Counted from the first letter of the stretch, positions 9,928 to 20,562 are shown. The stretch is 64,000 bases of DNA from Edwardsiella piscicida (GCF_001896205.1 NZ_MPNU01000001.1:1168917-1232916); one strand, 5' to 3'. Translations and numbers: made by a program. Notes: generated by a model not told the origin, from the sequence alone.

Positions 9928-10521
9928 TCAGGCATCCTGATACTGATGAATGCCGGCGGCGGTGACCAGCTGCGCCGCGACGGCGGCCGCGTTCTCTCTG
10001 CCCAGCAGAATATCAATGATCTTCAGTGCAAAATCGATACTGGTGCCCGGCCCTTGGCTGGTCAGCAGGCGTACCCGCTCGTCATAGTAGGCCCGCTTAT
10101 CCATCCACTTCTCCGCCGGAATGGCCGATTTCATACCGGGATAGCCGGTCATGTTGGCGATGGGAAACAGGTTGTGGTGCTGTAGGATCAGCGCTGGGGC
10201 GGCGCAGATGGCGGCGATCAGGCGCCCCTCCAGATGCATCTGGCGGATCTTTTCGATCACCAGATCGCTATCGCGCAGGCACTCGGCGCCGGCCACGCCA
10301 CCGGGCAGGATCAGCGCATCGAAGGGCTCATCGGCCACCTGAACCAGCGTCGTGTCCGCCAGCAGGCGCACGCCGCGCGAGCAGACGATCTCCCGGCTGC
10401 CGTCCGGCGCGGCGCTGGCGCTGACGACGCGAATACCGGCGCGCACCAGCAGATCGTGGGTGGTGACCACTTCGGTCTCTTCACTGCCAGGTGCCAGACA
10501 CACCAAGGCCGATACGCTCAT
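9928..10521 (-). CDS. yajL: DJ-1/PfpI family protein YajL
   Basis: DJ-1 superfamily protein linked in E. coli to protection against oxidative and carbonyl stress, with reported deglycase/chaperone activity that is debated. 197 residues (E. coli 196). The nucleophile C106 ([11 protein letters not shown]) and its partner E15 in PGSEETE are both present. Its start codon lies inside the end of panE (41-base overlap), so the two genes are translationally linked. Confidence 0.95.
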   Translation of the reverse strand: MSVSALVCLAPGSEETEVVTTHDLLVRAGIRVVSASAAPDGSREIVCSRGVRLLADTTLVQVADEPFDALILPGGVAGAECLRDSDLVIEKIRQMHLEGRLIAAICAAPALILQHHNLFPIANMTGYPGMKSAIPAEKWMDKRAYYDERVRLLTSQGPGTSIDFALKIIDILLGRENAAAVAAQLVTAAGIHQYQDA

Positions 10522-11398
10522 AGGTTTGTTCCTTTCGTTTTATCAGATCAAAAAGTTGACGGTTTTCCGGCAGCGCCAGGCCGTGGCTACGGCCACAGCG
10601 GATCAGATGGCCAGTGATGTAGTCGATTTCGGTATGGCGCTGGGCCTGAACGTCCTGCAGCATCGAGGAGTGGTTATCGGCGGTGAGGTTAATCACCTGC
10701 ATCACGTAGCTGTGCAGGGTCTCCGGGGTGGTGCGATAGCCCTCGGCCTCCATCACCTCGGCGATCTCGGCGATCAGGGCGTGAATGTGATCCTGATGAC
10801 GGGCCAGCGCGCCGTTATGGCAGCTATAGAGCACGCTGAGCGGATTAATTACGCAGTTTATCGCCAGCTTATTCCACAGCGCGGGCTGAATATTGTCGTG
10901 CCAGGCTACGTCGGGCAGGGCCCGGTGCAGGGCGTCGGCCAGCGCGCTGCAGGATTGCCCCGCCTCATTGAGCGGGCCGATATGGGTGATCCCCCCGGCG
11001 ACGTGCCAGACGGTATGCCCTTCTCGGCGCGCGGCGTGCGTCGTGCTCCCCTGCAGCAGGGGCTGACGGGGGAGCGTCCGCAGCTCATCGATCGCCCCCA
11101 TTCCGTTGTGCAGCAGCAGCAGGGTACAGTGCGGGGAGAGCCGGGGCAGCAGCGGCGGCAGGGCGTTGGCGATTTGCCAGGCTTTCAGGGTCACCAGCAG
11201 CAGATCGCTTTGCGCCAGCAGCTCGGGGTCATTGGCAGGAAGCTGGCGCTGGTAGGTTAGCCCCTGCGGCGTGATCAGGTGGACGCTACAGTCTGGCTGG
11301 GGAAGCCGCAGCCAGCCCTGAACCTGGTGTCCGCGCCGCGCCAGTGCAGACAGCCACAGTTTGCCCAGAGCGCCACAGCCCAGAACGGTTATCTTCAT
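10481..11398 (-). CDS. panE: 2-dehydropantoate 2-reductase
   Basis: NADPH-dependent ketopantoate reductase of pantothenate/CoA synthesis. 305 residues (E. coli 303). The N-terminal Rossmann motif [15 protein letters not shown] carries G7, G9 and G12. [15 protein letters not shown] carries the catalytic lysine and conserved asparagine region, and a later S-x-x-x-D pattern ([22 protein letters not shown]) matches the substrate site. Upstream in-frame ATGs exist, but MKITVLGCG matches the family start. It overlaps yajL. Confidence 0.96.
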   Translation of the reverse strand: MKITVLGCGALGKLWLSALARRGHQVQGWLRLPQPDCSVHLITPQGLTYQRQLPANDPELLAQSDLLLVTLKAWQIANALPPLLPRLSPHCTLLLLHNGMGAIDELRTLPRQPLLQGSTTHAARREGHTVWHVAGGITHIGPLNEAGQSCSALADALHRALPDVAWHDNIQPALWNKLAINCVINPLSVLYSCHNGALARHQDHIHALIAEIAEVMEAEGYRTTPETLHSYVMQVINLTADNHSSMLQDVQAQRHTEIDYITGHLIRCGRSHGLALPENRQLFDLIKRKEQTYERIGLGVSGTWQ

Positions 11399-11567
11399 TA
11401 CACCTCCACGGCATTTCCGTGCGCGCCGAAAACGCATGTTACCCCATACAGTATAAACTTTTATGCCGCTCGGTGTCCCGTCGCCGTTAGCGGCGGCGGC
11501 CCGGCGATCTTGCATCATGGCGCTGAGCCGTTATCATGCACGGCATTATAGCGAGAGGAGAAGTAGC

Positions 11568-12059
11568 ATGCCGTCATTCGATATCGTATCCGAAGTGGAT
11601 CTGCAGGAAGTGCGTAACGCCGTCGAAAACGCCACGCGTGAGCTGGCGTCGCGCTGGGATTTTCGTAATGTGGAGGCCAGCATTGAGCTGAATGAAAAGA
11701 ATGAAACCATCAAGCTCACCACCATCTCTGACTTTCAGGTTAAGCAGCTGATCGATATTCTGCGCGAGAAGCTGGTCAAGCGCGGCATCGAGGCCGGAGC
11801 GCTGGAGATCCCGGAGGCGTGCGAGCACAGCGGTAAGCTTTACAGCGTAGAGGCGAAGCTGCAGAAGGGCATCGACAGCGCCATGGCGAAGAAGCTGGTG
11901 AAGCTGATTAAAGACAGTAAGCTGAAGGTGCAGACGCAGATTCAGGGCGAACAGCTGCGCGTCACCGGCAAGTCACGCGACGATCTGCAGGGGGCGATGG
12001 CGCTGGTGCGCGGCGCCGATCTGGGCCAGCCGTTCCAGTTTAATAACTTCCGCGACTGA
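11568..12059 (+). CDS. yajQ: Nucleotide-binding protein YajQ (UPF0234)
   Basis: Two ferredoxin-like domains; members bind nucleotides, and in some bacteria cyclic-di-GMP. 163 residues, the same as E. coli. Starts [11 protein letters not shown] after GAGAGGAGAAG. Conserved [23 protein letters not shown] and [17 protein letters not shown] ends. Divergent from panE and convergent with yajR. Confidence 0.95.
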   Translation: MPSFDIVSEVDLQEVRNAVENATRELASRWDFRNVEASIELNEKNETIKLTTISDFQVKQLIDILREKLVKRGIEAGALEIPEACEHSGKLYSVEAKLQKGIDSAMAKKLVKLIKDSKLKVQTQIQGEQLRVTGKSRDDLQGAMALVRGADLGQPFQFNNFRD

Positions 12060-12060
12060 T

Positions 12061-12094
12061 CCCCTTGGGGCAGGCTCAGTCCTGCCCCAAGGGG
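12061..12094. terminator. 14-bp perfect hairpin between yajQ and yajR
   Basis: CCCCTTGGGGCAGG (12061-12074), loop CTCAGT, and an exact complementary arm (12081-12094). It abuts both stop codons of the convergent pair. No T-tract follows on either strand. Confidence 0.6.
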
Positions 12095-13474
12095 TTACTC
12101 TCCCCGTTCTGCGGCGCGCTGCAGGAACGTTTCCAGCGCCTCGCGGCTGGTCACCTGGCTGTCGATCTTGATGTAGGCGGTATGCTCATCGGCGATCAGC
12201 ATGACATCGTTCACCCCCGGCTGCTGGCGCAGTTGGCAGGCCAGCGCGGTATCGGCCGCCAGCGCCGGCGGCAGCACGATACGCAGGCTGCTGACGTAGG
12301 GCGGCTCCTTCATGGTCAGGCTGATCACAAACCACATCACCGCTAGCACCGCACAGCCGGTAAAGATGGCTTCGGCCCCGCCGCGGGCGTAGACGATCCC
12401 GCCGAGAATGCCGCCGATGGCGACGCCGATAAACTGGCAGGTGGAGTAGACCCCCATCGCCGTTCCCTTATAGCCCGGCGGTGACTCCTTGCTGATCAGC
12501 GACGGCAGCAGCGCCTCCATCATGTTAAAGGCGAAGAAAAAGAGCTGAATCCCGAGAATAATGCCCCACAGATGCAGTTCGGCGTACCACAGTACCACCT
12601 CGGCGGCGATCATCAGCACGACGCACAGCTGAAAAACCTGCTTCATCCGCCGCTGTTTTTCCGCGTAGATAATAAAAGGCACCATGGTGATAAAGGCGAT
12701 CAGCATGGTGCACAGATAGACTTTCCACTGCTCACCGCGCGCCAGCCCCGCCTGCTCCATCAGCGGCGGCAGCGCGATAAAGCTGGACATCAGCAAAATA
12801 TGTACGCACATGATGCCGGCGTTGAGGCGCAGCAGGGCCGGACGTAGCAGCACGCTGCCGAAGGCGCCGCGTACCATGCTGGCGTCGCGGTTGAGCAGAT
12901 GACTGGTCGGCGCGGGGATCAGGTACAGGGTAATGGCGATGCCGAGCAGCGCGAGCAGGGTGATCAGGCCGAACAGCCCAGAAAGGCCCAGCGCGTGGGT
13001 AACCAGCGGCCCTGCGACCATCGCGATGGCAAAGGTGACGCCAAAGCTGACGCCGATGAAGGCCATGGCTTTGGTTCTGTTTTGCTCGCGGGTCAGATCG
13101 GAGAGCAGCGCCATCAGCGCCGCGGCGATGGCGCCGGCGCCCTGCAGCGCGCGCCCGAGGATGACGCCCCAGATAGAGTCGGTCATGGCGGCGACGGCGC
13201 TGCCGAAGGCGAAGATCAGCAGCCCGGCGACGATCAGCGGCTTACGGCCTACCCGATCGGAGATGATGCCAAAGGGGATCTGAAATAGCGCCTGGGTGAT
13301 GCCGTAGATACCGATGGCCAGCCCTATCAGGGTCTCGCTGGCGCCGCTGAGGGACATACCATAGGTTGTGAGCACCGGCAGCACCATAAACATGCCCAGC
13401 ATCCGCAGGGAGAAGACGGTGCCCAGTCCCCAGGTGGCCTTACGCTCGTCTGGCGTCATGCGAAAATCATTCAT
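12095..13474 (-). CDS. yajR: Major facilitator superfamily transporter YajR
   Basis: Twelve-helix MFS proton antiporter-type protein with a C-terminal cytosolic ferredoxin-like YAM domain (about residues 390-459). 459 residues (E. coli 454). Motif A is clear after helix 2 (GIISDRVGRKPLIVAG), with an N-terminal RMLGMFMVLPVLTTYGM helix. Physiological substrate is unknown in the family. Separated from ampG by 36 bases; the two may be co-transcribed. Confidence 0.94.
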   Translation of the reverse strand: MNDFRMTPDERKATWGLGTVFSLRMLGMFMVLPVLTTYGMSLSGASETLIGLAIGIYGITQALFQIPFGIISDRVGRKPLIVAGLLIFAFGSAVAAMTDSIWGVILGRALQGAGAIAAALMALLSDLTREQNRTKAMAFIGVSFGVTFAIAMVAGPLVTHALGLSGLFGLITLLALLGIAITLYLIPAPTSHLLNRDASMVRGAFGSVLLRPALLRLNAGIMCVHILLMSSFIALPPLMEQAGLARGEQWKVYLCTMLIAFITMVPFIIYAEKQRRMKQVFQLCVVLMIAAEVVLWYAELHLWGIILGIQLFFFAFNMMEALLPSLISKESPPGYKGTAMGVYSTCQFIGVAIGGILGGIVYARGGAEAIFTGCAVLAVMWFVISLTMKEPPYVSSLRIVLPPALAADTALACQLRQQPGVNDVMLIADEHTAYIKIDSQVTSREALETFLQRAAERGE

Positions 13475-13510
13475 TACAACCTCACGTCGGTATGGGGATT
13501 TTCCCGTGGT

Positions 13511-14992
13511 TTAGCGCTGCGGCGCGGGCAGGGATTGGGCGCGGTAGTCGAGCCAGGCTCCCCAGAGGATGCCTGACACGCACAGGGTGAGCCCCAGCGT
13601 AAACAGCGGTTCAGACGGGATGCGCAGCGCGGGATCGTACAGGTATTGCGCCAGCAGGATCAGCAGCCAGATGCCGATCAGCAGGACGCCGGAGAGCAGC
13701 AGGCGCAGCGCGCGGCGGTAGGCCTGTGGCGAGGCGTGACGCGGGCGAAAGCGCCCGGTCTCCTGGGCATACTCCAGGGTGCGGCGGCACAGCAGCAGCA
13801 GCGCCAACCCCGGCAGGGCGGCGATGACGGAGAACAGGTAGAACAGCGGCCAGCCGTGCAGCTCAACGAACCAGCCGGCGATGGGACCGACGTAGACCCG
13901 CCCGACGGCGGAGAGCGCGGAGAGCAGGGCGAACTGGGTTGCGGAGAAGGCCCGGTTACACAGGGTCATCAGCAGGGCGACAAACGCCGCGGTGCCCATG
14001 CCGCCGCACAGATTCTCCAGGAAGATGGCGCCGCCCATGGTCAGCAGGTTCTTATCCGTCACGGCCAGCAGCCAGTAGCCGAAGTTGGAGACCCCCTGCA
14101 GAATGCCGAACAGCATCAGGGCGCGGAACAGCGACAGGCGCTGCATCAATACCCCACCCCACAGGGCACCGACGATGGTGGCCAAGAGTCCCAGGGTCTT
14201 GTTAACCAAGCCGACCTCGCCGGCATCGAAGCCGACGCCGCGGATCAGAAAGGTGGTACTCAGGCTGCCGGCGAAGGCATCGCCCATTTTGTACATCACG
14301 ATCAGCAGCAGGATCAGCCAGGCGTTGTCGCGCAGAAAAAAGTCGCGCAGCGGCGCCAGCACCGCCTGCTCCAGCGTGCGCGGCGGCGGGACATCGGCCT
14401 GAGGCTCCGGCGCCATCAGGGTGGCGGCGATACCGATCAGCATCAGGGCCGCCATCAGCCAATAGGTGGCCTGCCAGCCCAGATAGCGATCGGCCAGCCA
14501 CAGCGCCAGCCCTCCGGAAACCAGCATCGCCAGGCGGTAGCCGAACACGGAGATGGCCGCCCCTGCGCCGCGCTCCTCTGCGCTGAGCAGGTCGGTTTTA
14601 TAGGCGTCGAAGACGATATCCTGTGATGCGGAGCAGAACGCGACCATGACCGCCAGCGCGGCCAGCCACCACAGGTGCCGCTCCGGATTGAGCAGGCCCA
14701 TGCTAAAGATGGCGATCAGCAGCAGCACCTGGCTCAGCAACAGCCAGCCCCGACGTCGCCCAAGCAGCGGCGGCGTGTAGCGATCCATCAGCGGCGACCA
14801 GAGAAATTTAAAGACGTAGGCCTGGCCGACCAAGGAGAAGAAGCCGATGGTTTTCAAGTCGACGCCGGCGACGGTCATCCACGCCTGCAGGGTGCCGGAG
14901 GTCAGGGCCAGCGGCAGTCCCGAGGCGAAGCCGAGCAGCAATAAAACGGCGCTGCGGCGTTGGGTGAAAATGGCTAAATAGGCTGTTGGCAT
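13511..14992 (-). CDS. ampG: Muropeptide permease AmpG
   Basis: Inner-membrane MFS-type importer of anhydro-muropeptides for peptidoglycan recycling; its cargo also signals beta-lactamase induction where AmpR/AmpC exist. 493 residues (E. coli 491) with about fourteen hydrophobic segments. Diagnostic FASGLPLALTSGTLQAW and the FKFLWSPLMDRY loop, plus QDIVFDAYKTDLL. Lies 43 bases after yajG, the conserved yajG-ampG arrangement. Confidence 0.96.
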   Translation of the reverse strand: MPTAYLAIFTQRRSAVLLLLGFASGLPLALTSGTLQAWMTVAGVDLKTIGFFSLVGQAYVFKFLWSPLMDRYTPPLLGRRRGWLLLSQVLLLIAIFSMGLLNPERHLWWLAALAVMVAFCSASQDIVFDAYKTDLLSAEERGAGAAISVFGYRLAMLVSGGLALWLADRYLGWQATYWLMAALMLIGIAATLMAPEPQADVPPPRTLEQAVLAPLRDFFLRDNAWLILLLIVMYKMGDAFAGSLSTTFLIRGVGFDAGEVGLVNKTLGLLATIVGALWGGVLMQRLSLFRALMLFGILQGVSNFGYWLLAVTDKNLLTMGGAIFLENLCGGMGTAAFVALLMTLCNRAFSATQFALLSALSAVGRVYVGPIAGWFVELHGWPLFYLFSVIAALPGLALLLLCRRTLEYAQETGRFRPRHASPQAYRRALRLLLSGVLLIGIWLLILLAQYLYDPALRIPSEPLFTLGLTLCVSGILWGAWLDYRAQSLPAPQR

Positions 14993-15035
14993 ATAGGGTA
15001 TTGGCCGGCGCGCCGCGGCGCACCGGCGTCAGGGG

Positions 15036-15614
15036 TTAACGGGCGTTGGTTTTGATAAAGTCGCTGATGCTGCTGTCCTGGGCCATGCTGCTGACAATAT
15101 CGCTCAGCGCATTGTTGACGGCATTGGCGATTTTGCTATTGCTGGCGGTAAAGGCGCCCTGCTCGTTATAGCTGGCGCGGTAGGTTTTCACCAATTTACT
15201 GCCGTTGCGCGCGGTGGCGATGATAGAGACATCGGCGTGGGTGGTGATGCTGTAGCGCAGGTTGCCTTCGCTGACGTCGGCATACAGACGGTTAACCACG
15301 ATCTGCAGATCCACGGCGCCGTTCGCCCCGATCATGTAGCCGCGGGCGGTCATCTGCTTCTCTAGGATCTCCTGCAGCAGGAAGCGCAGATCGCGCTGTG
15401 CCGTTAGGGTGACCAGCTGGCCGTCGCGGTTTACCTTGGCCAGCGCTTTGTCCTGGCGCATGTCGGCGCCGTTGATGCTGATGGTGATCCCCTGCAGCGT
15501 CGGATCCTGCTGCGGCAGCGCCATCTGCGGGTTGATATTCAGGGTGGTGCTGTGGCTGGCACAGCCGGCCAGGGCGATGAGCGCCAGCAGAGGAATAAAG
15601 AGTTTTTTTAGCAT
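15036..15614 (-). CDS. yajG: Lipoprotein YajG
   Basis: Small envelope lipoprotein of unknown function (YajG family). Signal peptide MLKKLFIPLLALIALAGC with lipobox LAGC, so Cys18 would be acylated. 192 residues, equal to E. coli. Conserved PQQDPTLQGITISINGADMRQDKALA and RFLLQEILEKQMTARGYM. Longer upstream starts would spoil the signal peptide. First gene of yajG-ampG; divergent from bolA. Confidence 0.94.
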   Translation of the reverse strand: MLKKLFIPLLALIALAGCASHSTTLNINPQMALPQQDPTLQGITISINGADMRQDKALAKVNRDGQLVTLTAQRDLRFLLQEILEKQMTARGYMIGANGAVDLQIVVNRLYADVSEGNLRYSITTHADVSIIATARNGSKLVKTYRASYNEQGAFTASNSKIANAVNNALSDIVSSMAQDSSISDFIKTNAR

Positions 15615-16032
15615 CGTCATTATGATAGCCATTGTCTGGTGTTGAGTGATAACAGGCATTGTGTCCACTGTGCCGGGCACAGATTTTCATATCATATCAT
15701 TGCCCCCGCAGAGGCGGGAGGCCTGCGGCGGGGGATTTTCGCGGCGCGGCGCGGCGAGCGCTGATCGTGGCGAAGATATCGTTTTTACCGCATTGATTAT
15801 AAGGATTTATTTAGGGTTGAAAGCAGATTATACGTAACGTTAAATTACAGGCGGGAGTGCGTAGAATAGTAAAAAGCGGCTACGCTTTAGGGTAGGAGGC
15901 GGGAAAGGTATACCGTTTAGCCCCGCGAAGGGCGGGTATATCGGATGCAGGTACTGCGCCTGCCGCCGCGATGTGCTCCCGACGCGTTAGCGTGTCATGT
16001 ACCACTGCCGTTGCCGGATAAGGGGATGTCGT
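15615..16032. other. Divergent yajG-bolA intergenic region
   Basis: No gene seen. The middle is AT-rich and holds a sigma70-like TTGAAA (15817-15822), 17 bases, TTAAAT that could drive bolA. A clear gearbox (sigmaS-type) motif for bolA was looked for and not recognised. Confidence 0.35.
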
Positions 16033-16359
16033 ATGATGAGAGAGCAGATAGAAGCCAAACTGCGGGCGGCCTTTGAGCCGGTCTATCTGGATGTTGTGGA
16101 CGAGAGCTACCGGCACAATGTTCCGGCCGGCTCGGAGACGCACTTTAAGGTGGTGATGGTCAGCGATCGCTTCCAGGGCGAGCGTTTCCTGTCGCGCCAC
16201 CGCGCGATCTATGGCGCGCTGGCGGACGAGATGGCCGATGGGGTGCACGCCCTGGCGCTGCATACCTATACCCGTAAAGAGTGGGCGGGGCTACAGGATA
16301 CGGTGCTGGCCTCCCCGGTATGCCGCGGCGTGGGCAGCGGCAGCGCACGTCTGGCCTGA
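16033..16359 (+). CDS. bolA: Transcriptional/iron-sulfur morphogene BolA
   Basis: BolA regulates cell shape and biofilm genes and partners monothiol glutaredoxin GrxD in Fe-S handling. 108 residues (E. coli 105). Conserved [20 protein letters not shown], the [10 protein letters not shown] helix with the Grx-contacting histidine, and [14 protein letters not shown]. The start at 16033 ([11 protein letters not shown]) has AAGGGG about nine bases upstream; the second ATG is possible. A terminator follows. Confidence 0.96.
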   Translation: MMREQIEAKLRAAFEPVYLDVVDESYRHNVPAGSETHFKVVMVSDRFQGERFLSRHRAIYGALADEMADGVHALALHTYTRKEWAGLQDTVLASPVCRGVGSGSARLA

Positions 16360-16412
16360 GGGCGCCCTCTCTGCCGGGCGGGGGATGGCATCGGCGAGCG
16401 CACGAAAAGAAG

Positions 16413-16438
16413 AAGATGGCCTGCGGGCCATCTTTTTT
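16413..16438 (+). terminator. Intrinsic terminator after bolA
   Basis: AAGATGGCC, loop TGCG, GGCCATCTT and further T residues. A canonical rho-independent structure about 55 bases past the bolA stop. Confidence 0.85.
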
Positions 16439-16513
16439 ATACCCTGTGCAGAGTCGGACGGGATAGCTCGGCGCGAAAATGTGAGGCGCCACGTGACTTA
16501 ATCCCGGCGGTTC

Positions 16514-16542
16514 TCGACTCCCAGTGCGCGCATCGCTATAAT
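16514..16542 (+). promoter_or_regulatory. Likely sigma70 promoter of tig
   Basis: TCGACT (16514-16519), 17-base spacer, and a consensus TATAAT (16537-16542). This gives a leader of about 280 bases before tig. Apart from the bolA terminator and this promoter, no gene is seen in the 471-base bolA-tig gap. Confidence 0.55.
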
Positions 16543-16830
16543 GTCGCGTCTATTTTTCCGGAATGGTATTCGGGACGCTTCTGAAAACAGGGAAAGCGGT
16601 ATACACCCGATGCGCTTCGGGTTGCATCGGCGCGGCGACGCAGTGGACTCTCTGAAACTTACTGAGGTAGGTGACCGGGAGGGCGCGGAGAAGCCAGCGG
16701 CGATGCTGCTTGAAAAGCGACGGGGTTACGTCTTGCGTCATCCCGCTTCAGAGTAAGTTGCGGCTCTCAGGCATGATGCAGAGAACGGCTTCTGGCGTTG
16801 ACCGAGCACTGTGATTTTTTGAGGTATAAG

Positions 16831-18132
16831 ATGCAAGTTTCTGTTGAAACCACCGAAGGCCTGGGTCGTCGCGTAAATATTACTGTTACTGCTGATAGCA
16901 TCGAAAAAGCAGTAGAAAGCGAACTGCGTAATGTTGCCAAGAAGGCACGCATTGACGGTTTCCGTAAGGGTAAAGTGCCGATGAACATCGTCGCTCAGCG
17001 TTATGGCGCATCTGTACGTCAGGACGTGCTGGGCGATCTGATGCAGCGTAATTTCGTCGACGCGATCATCAAAGAAAAACTGAACCCGGTCGGCGCGCCG
17101 AAGTATGTGCCGGGCGAATACAAACTGGGTGACGACTTTGCCTATGCGGTAGAGTTCGAGGTGTACCCGGAGATCGAACTGAAGGGTCTGGACACCATCG
17201 TGGTTGAGAAGCCGCAGGTTGATGTTAACGACGCTGACGTAGACGCGATGATCGAAACCCTGCGTAAGCAGCAGGCTTCCTGGGTGGCCAAAGAGGGCGA
17301 AGTGGGCGCTGAAGATCGTGCGACCATCGACTTCACTGGTTCTATCGACGGCGAAGCCTTCGAAGGCGGCAAGGCGACTGACTTTGTACTGGCCATGGGC
17401 CAGGGCCGCATGATCCCGGGCTTCGAAGACGGTATCCTGGGTCACAAAGCCGGCGAAGAGTTCGTTATCGATGTGACCTTCCCGGAAGACTATCACGCTG
17501 AAAACCTGAAGGGTAAAGCGGCCAAGTTCGACATCGTGCTGAAGAAAGTTGAAGAGCGCGAGCTGCCGGAGATGACCGCCGAGTTCATCAAGCGCTTTGG
17601 CGTTGCCGATGGTTCTCTGGATGGCCTGAAGGCCGAAGTGCGCAAGAACATGACCCGTGAGCTGAAAAACGCCGTGCGTAACCGCATCAAGGCACAGGTT
17701 CTGGACGGTCTGGTTCAGGCGAACGAAATCGACGTTCCGGCTGCGCTGGTCGACGGCGAAATCGACGTGCTGCGCCGTCAGGCTGCACAGCGCTTCGGCG
17801 GTAACGAGCAGCAGGCGATGGAGCTGCCGCGCGAACTGTTCGAAGAGCAGGCGAAGCGTCGCGTTATCGTGGGTCTGCTGCTGGGCGAAGTGATCAGCAA
17901 GAACGAGCTGAAAGCCGACGATGCCCGCGTGAATGCGCTGATCGAAGAGATGGCATCCGCCTACGAAGATCCGCAGGAAGTGGTCGAGTTCTACAGCAAG
18001 AACAAAGAGCTGATGAACAACATGCGCAACATGGCGCTGGAAGAGCAGGCGGTTGAAGCCCTGCTGTCCCAGGCTAAAGTCAGCGAAAAAGCGACCACCT
18101 TCAACGAACTGATGAACCAGCCGCAGGCGTAA
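16831..18132 (+). CDS. tig: Trigger factor
   Basis: Ribosome-associated chaperone and peptidyl-prolyl isomerase that meets nascent chains at the exit tunnel. 433 residues (E. coli 432). The ribosome-docking motif GFRKGKVP sits exactly at 43-50. The FKBP-like PPIase domain is about 150-245 ([19 protein letters not shown]), followed by the helical chaperone arms. Starts [14 protein letters not shown]. Very biased codon use, as expected for an abundant protein. Followed by a terminator, then clpP-clpX-lon. Confidence 0.98.
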   Translation: MQVSVETTEGLGRRVNITVTADSIEKAVESELRNVAKKARIDGFRKGKVPMNIVAQRYGASVRQDVLGDLMQRNFVDAIIKEKLNPVGAPKYVPGEYKLGDDFAYAVEFEVYPEIELKGLDTIVVEKPQVDVNDADVDAMIETLRKQQASWVAKEGEVGAEDRATIDFTGSIDGEAFEGGKATDFVLAMGQGRMIPGFEDGILGHKAGEEFVIDVTFPEDYHAENLKGKAAKFDIVLKKVEERELPEMTAEFIKRFGVADGSLDGLKAEVRKNMTRELKNAVRNRIKAQVLDGLVQANEIDVPAALVDGEIDVLRRQAAQRFGGNEQQAMELPRELFEEQAKRRVIVGLLLGEVISKNELKADDARVNALIEEMASAYEDPQEVVEFYSKNKELMNNMRNMALEEQAVEALLSQAKVSEKATTFNELMNQPQA

Positions 18133-18160
18133 GCCCCAGGCCATTAGGTTCGTGAGTATG

Positions 18161-18192
18161 AAAACCTTCGTCCTCGGGCGAAGGTTTTTTTT
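18161..18192 (+). terminator. Intrinsic terminator after tig
   Basis: AAAACCTTCG pairs with CGAAGGTTTT around an eight-base loop, followed by further T residues. Confidence 0.85.
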
Positions 18193-18358
18193 ATGCGGCG
18201 GCTTTATTTTATCTCATCCGCCCCCAGATCGTTTAAATACTGTCTGCCTGATGTGCAGGGACGGCAGGGGAGAGCCCGATTGCGCATAGTCAATCCGGCC
18301 TATCTCAAGTAGAATCAAAACGTACCACTGCTGAAGAGATTTCTATAGGAGACGGTTA

Positions 18359-18979
18359 ATGTCATACAGTGACCAGCGTGAGTTAGCACCGCACATGGCG
18401 TTGGTGCCCATGGTTGTTGAGCAGACTTCGCGCGGCGAGCGTTCATACGATATTTTTTCCCGTCTGCTCAAAGAACGCATTATCTTTCTGACAGGGCAGG
18501 TCGAGGACCATATGGCCAACCTGATCGTGGCCCAGATGCTGTTCCTGGAAGCAGAAAACCCGGAAAAAGACATCCACTTATATATCAACTCACCGGGTGG
18601 GGTGATCACCGCCGGGATGTCCATCTATGACACCATGCAGTTTATTAAACCGGATGTCAGCACGATCTGTATGGGGCAGGCCTGTTCAATGGGGTCGTTC
18701 CTGCTGGCGGCCGGCGCGCAGGGCAAACGTTTCTGTCTGCCGAACTCTCGGGTGATGATCCATCAGCCGCTGGGCGGCTTCCAGGGGCAGGCGACCGATA
18801 TTGAGATCCATGCTAAAGAGATCCTCAGCATCAAGGCGCGCATGAATACCCTGATGGCCAAGCACTCCGGACAGCCGATTGAGGTTATCGAGCGCGACAC
18901 CGAGCGCGATCGTTTCATGTCTGCACAGGACGCGGTGGAGTACGGTCTGGTTGACGCCGTACTGACCCAGCGCGCCTGA
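18359..18979 (+). CDS. clpP: ATP-dependent Clp protease proteolytic subunit
   Basis: Tetradecameric serine protease of ClpXP and ClpAP. 206 residues (E. coli 207). Catalytic triad S110 (GQACSMGSF), H135 (RVMIHQP) and D184. A short propeptide is probably removed after PHM (residue 13), leaving [15 protein letters not shown]. Starts at an ATG after AGGAGACGGTTA. It is directly upstream of its ATPase partner clpX. Confidence 0.98.
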   Translation: MSYSDQRELAPHMALVPMVVEQTSRGERSYDIFSRLLKERIIFLTGQVEDHMANLIVAQMLFLEAENPEKDIHLYINSPGGVITAGMSIYDTMQFIKPDVSTICMGQACSMGSFLLAAGAQGKRFCLPNSRVMIHQPLGGFQGQATDIEIHAKEILSIKARMNTLMAKHSGQPIEVIERDTERDRFMSAQDAVEYGLVDAVLTQRA

Positions 18980-19043
18980 TTTGTGCGGCGAACCGACCCT
19001 CATGCTGCCTGTCTGGCCATTCGCCGATATACTAGAGTGATGC

Positions 19044-19063
19044 AAAGCGCCCGCGGGCGCTTT
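19044..19063. other. Perfect 20-base palindrome between clpP and clpX
   Basis: AAAGCGCCCG followed immediately by its reverse complement. It could be a weak terminator or pause hairpin limiting clpX read-through; only three T residues follow. Confidence 0.45.
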
Positions 19064-19161
19064 CGTTCGGATATCGCTGTGAACCGCGCGGACCCTACAC
19101 GCATTGATGGGACGTACGCCCGCCGTTGGCGGGACAGCTATTAAATGAAAGAGGTTTACTG

Positions 19162-20433
19162 ATGACAGATAAGCGCAAAGACGGTTCAGGCAAGCTGCTG
19201 TACTGCTCTTTTTGCGGCAAAAGCCAGCATGAAGTTCGTAAGCTGATCGCCGGGCCGTCAGTGTATATCTGCGACGAATGTGTCGATTTGTGCAATGACA
19301 TCATTCGCGAAGAGATTAAAGACGTAACGCCGCACCGTGAGCGCAGCGCGCTGCCGACGCCCCATGAAATCCGTCATCATCTGGATGACTATGTCATCGG
19401 TCAGGAGCAGGCGAAGAAGGTGCTGGCGGTGGCGGTATATAACCACTACAAGCGCCTGCGTAACGGCGATTCCAGCAACGGCGTCGAGCTGGGCAAGAGC
19501 AACATCCTGCTGATTGGCCCGACGGGCAGCGGCAAGACCCTGCTGGCGGAGACGCTGGCACGCCTGCTGGATGTGCCTTTTACCATGGCGGATGCTACGA
19601 CGCTGACGGAAGCCGGCTATGTCGGTGAAGACGTTGAGAACATCATTCAGAAGCTGCTGCAGAAGTGTGATTACGATGTACAGAAGGCCCAGCGCGGCAT
19701 CGTGTATATCGATGAGATCGATAAGATCTCCCGTAAGTCAGACAACCCGTCGATCACCCGCGACGTGTCCGGCGAAGGGGTGCAGCAGGCGCTGCTGAAG
19801 CTGATCGAAGGTACGGTTGCCGCGGTACCGCCCCAGGGCGGGCGCAAGCATCCGCAGCAGGAGTTTCTGCAGGTGGACACCTCCAAGATCCTGTTTATCT
19901 GCGGCGGCGCCTTCGCCGGCCTGGATAAGGTGATCGGTCAGCGCGTGAATACCGGCACCGGCATCGGCTTTGGTGCCAAGGTGAAAGGGAAGGCGGACAA
20001 GGCCAGCGAAAGCGAGCTGCTGGGCCAGGTCGAGCCCGAGGACCTGATCAAGTTTGGCTTGATCCCGGAATTTATCGGCCGTCTGCCGGTCGTTGCGACC
20101 CTGAAAGAGCTGGATGAAGCGGCGCTGATCCAGATCCTGAAAGAGCCGAAGAACGCCCTGACGAAGCAGTATCAGGCGCTGTTCGGTCTGGAAGGGGTCG
20201 AGCTGGAGTTCCGTGACGAGGCCCTGACCGCTATCGCCAAGAAGGCCATGGCGCGTAAGACTGGTGCGCGCGGGCTGCGCTCTATCGTTGAAGGGACGCT
20301 GCTCGACACGATGTACGATCTGCCCTCCATGGAGAACGTGGAGAAAGTGGTAGTCGATGAGAACGTTATCGATGGCCAGAGCAAGCCGATGCTGATCTAT
20401 GGTCAGCCAGAGGCGCAGGCCTCCGGCGAGTAA
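19162..20433 (+). CDS. clpX: ATP-dependent Clp protease ATP-binding subunit ClpX
   Basis: AAA+ unfoldase that feeds ssrA-tagged and other substrates to ClpP. 423 residues (E. coli 424). Zinc-binding domain C15, C18, C37, C40; Walker A GPTGSGKT at 119-126; Walker [11 protein letters not shown]; a ClpP-docking IGF tripeptide in [10 protein letters not shown]; and the C-terminal sensor region GARGLRS. Starts MTDKRKDG after AAAGAGG. Confidence 0.98.
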   Translation: MTDKRKDGSGKLLYCSFCGKSQHEVRKLIAGPSVYICDECVDLCNDIIREEIKDVTPHRERSALPTPHEIRHHLDDYVIGQEQAKKVLAVAVYNHYKRLRNGDSSNGVELGKSNILLIGPTGSGKTLLAETLARLLDVPFTMADATTLTEAGYVGEDVENIIQKLLQKCDYDVQKAQRGIVYIDEIDKISRKSDNPSITRDVSGEGVQQALLKLIEGTVAAVPPQGGRKHPQQEFLQVDTSKILFICGGAFAGLDKVIGQRVNTGTGIGFGAKVKGKADKASESELLGQVEPEDLIKFGLIPEFIGRLPVVATLKELDEAALIQILKEPKNALTKQYQALFGLEGVELEFRDEALTAIAKKAMARKTGARGLRSIVEGTLLDTMYDLPSMENVEKVVVDENVIDGQSKPMLIYGQPEAQASGE

Positions 20434-20488
20434 CTCACCGTTGCCGCCGTCGCGCGCAGGCCGCCGGCAGCGATACGGGAGACGGGGT

Positions 20489-20520
20489 AAAAAATGGGGG
20501 ATAGCATCCCCCATTTTTTT
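20489..20520 (+). terminator. Intrinsic terminator after clpX
   Basis: Perfect 14-bp stem (AAAAAATGGGGGAT with its complement) around AGC, ending in a T-run. Confidence 0.9.
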
Positions 20521-20535
20521 CCGCGGGCCATAGCG

Positions 20536-20562
20536 TTGAATCCCGCAAATGTATCCCCATAT
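20536..20562 (+). promoter_or_regulatory. Sigma32 heat-shock promoter of lon
   Basis: TTGAAT (20536-20541), 13-base spacer, CCCCATAT (20555-20562), about 90 bases before lon. Matches the known RpoH -35/-10 pattern and the position of the E. coli lon heat-shock promoter. Confidence 0.8.

Noticed and set aside
16541..16756. 71-codon open frame in the tig leader
   Set aside because: Its ATG overlaps the proposed -10 box, so it would lie upstream of the transcript start.
16738..18144. 468-codon open frame on the minus strand covering all of tig
   Set aside because: It mirrors the strongly biased codons of tig, has no ribosome site or family similarity, and tig is certain. Antisense shadow.
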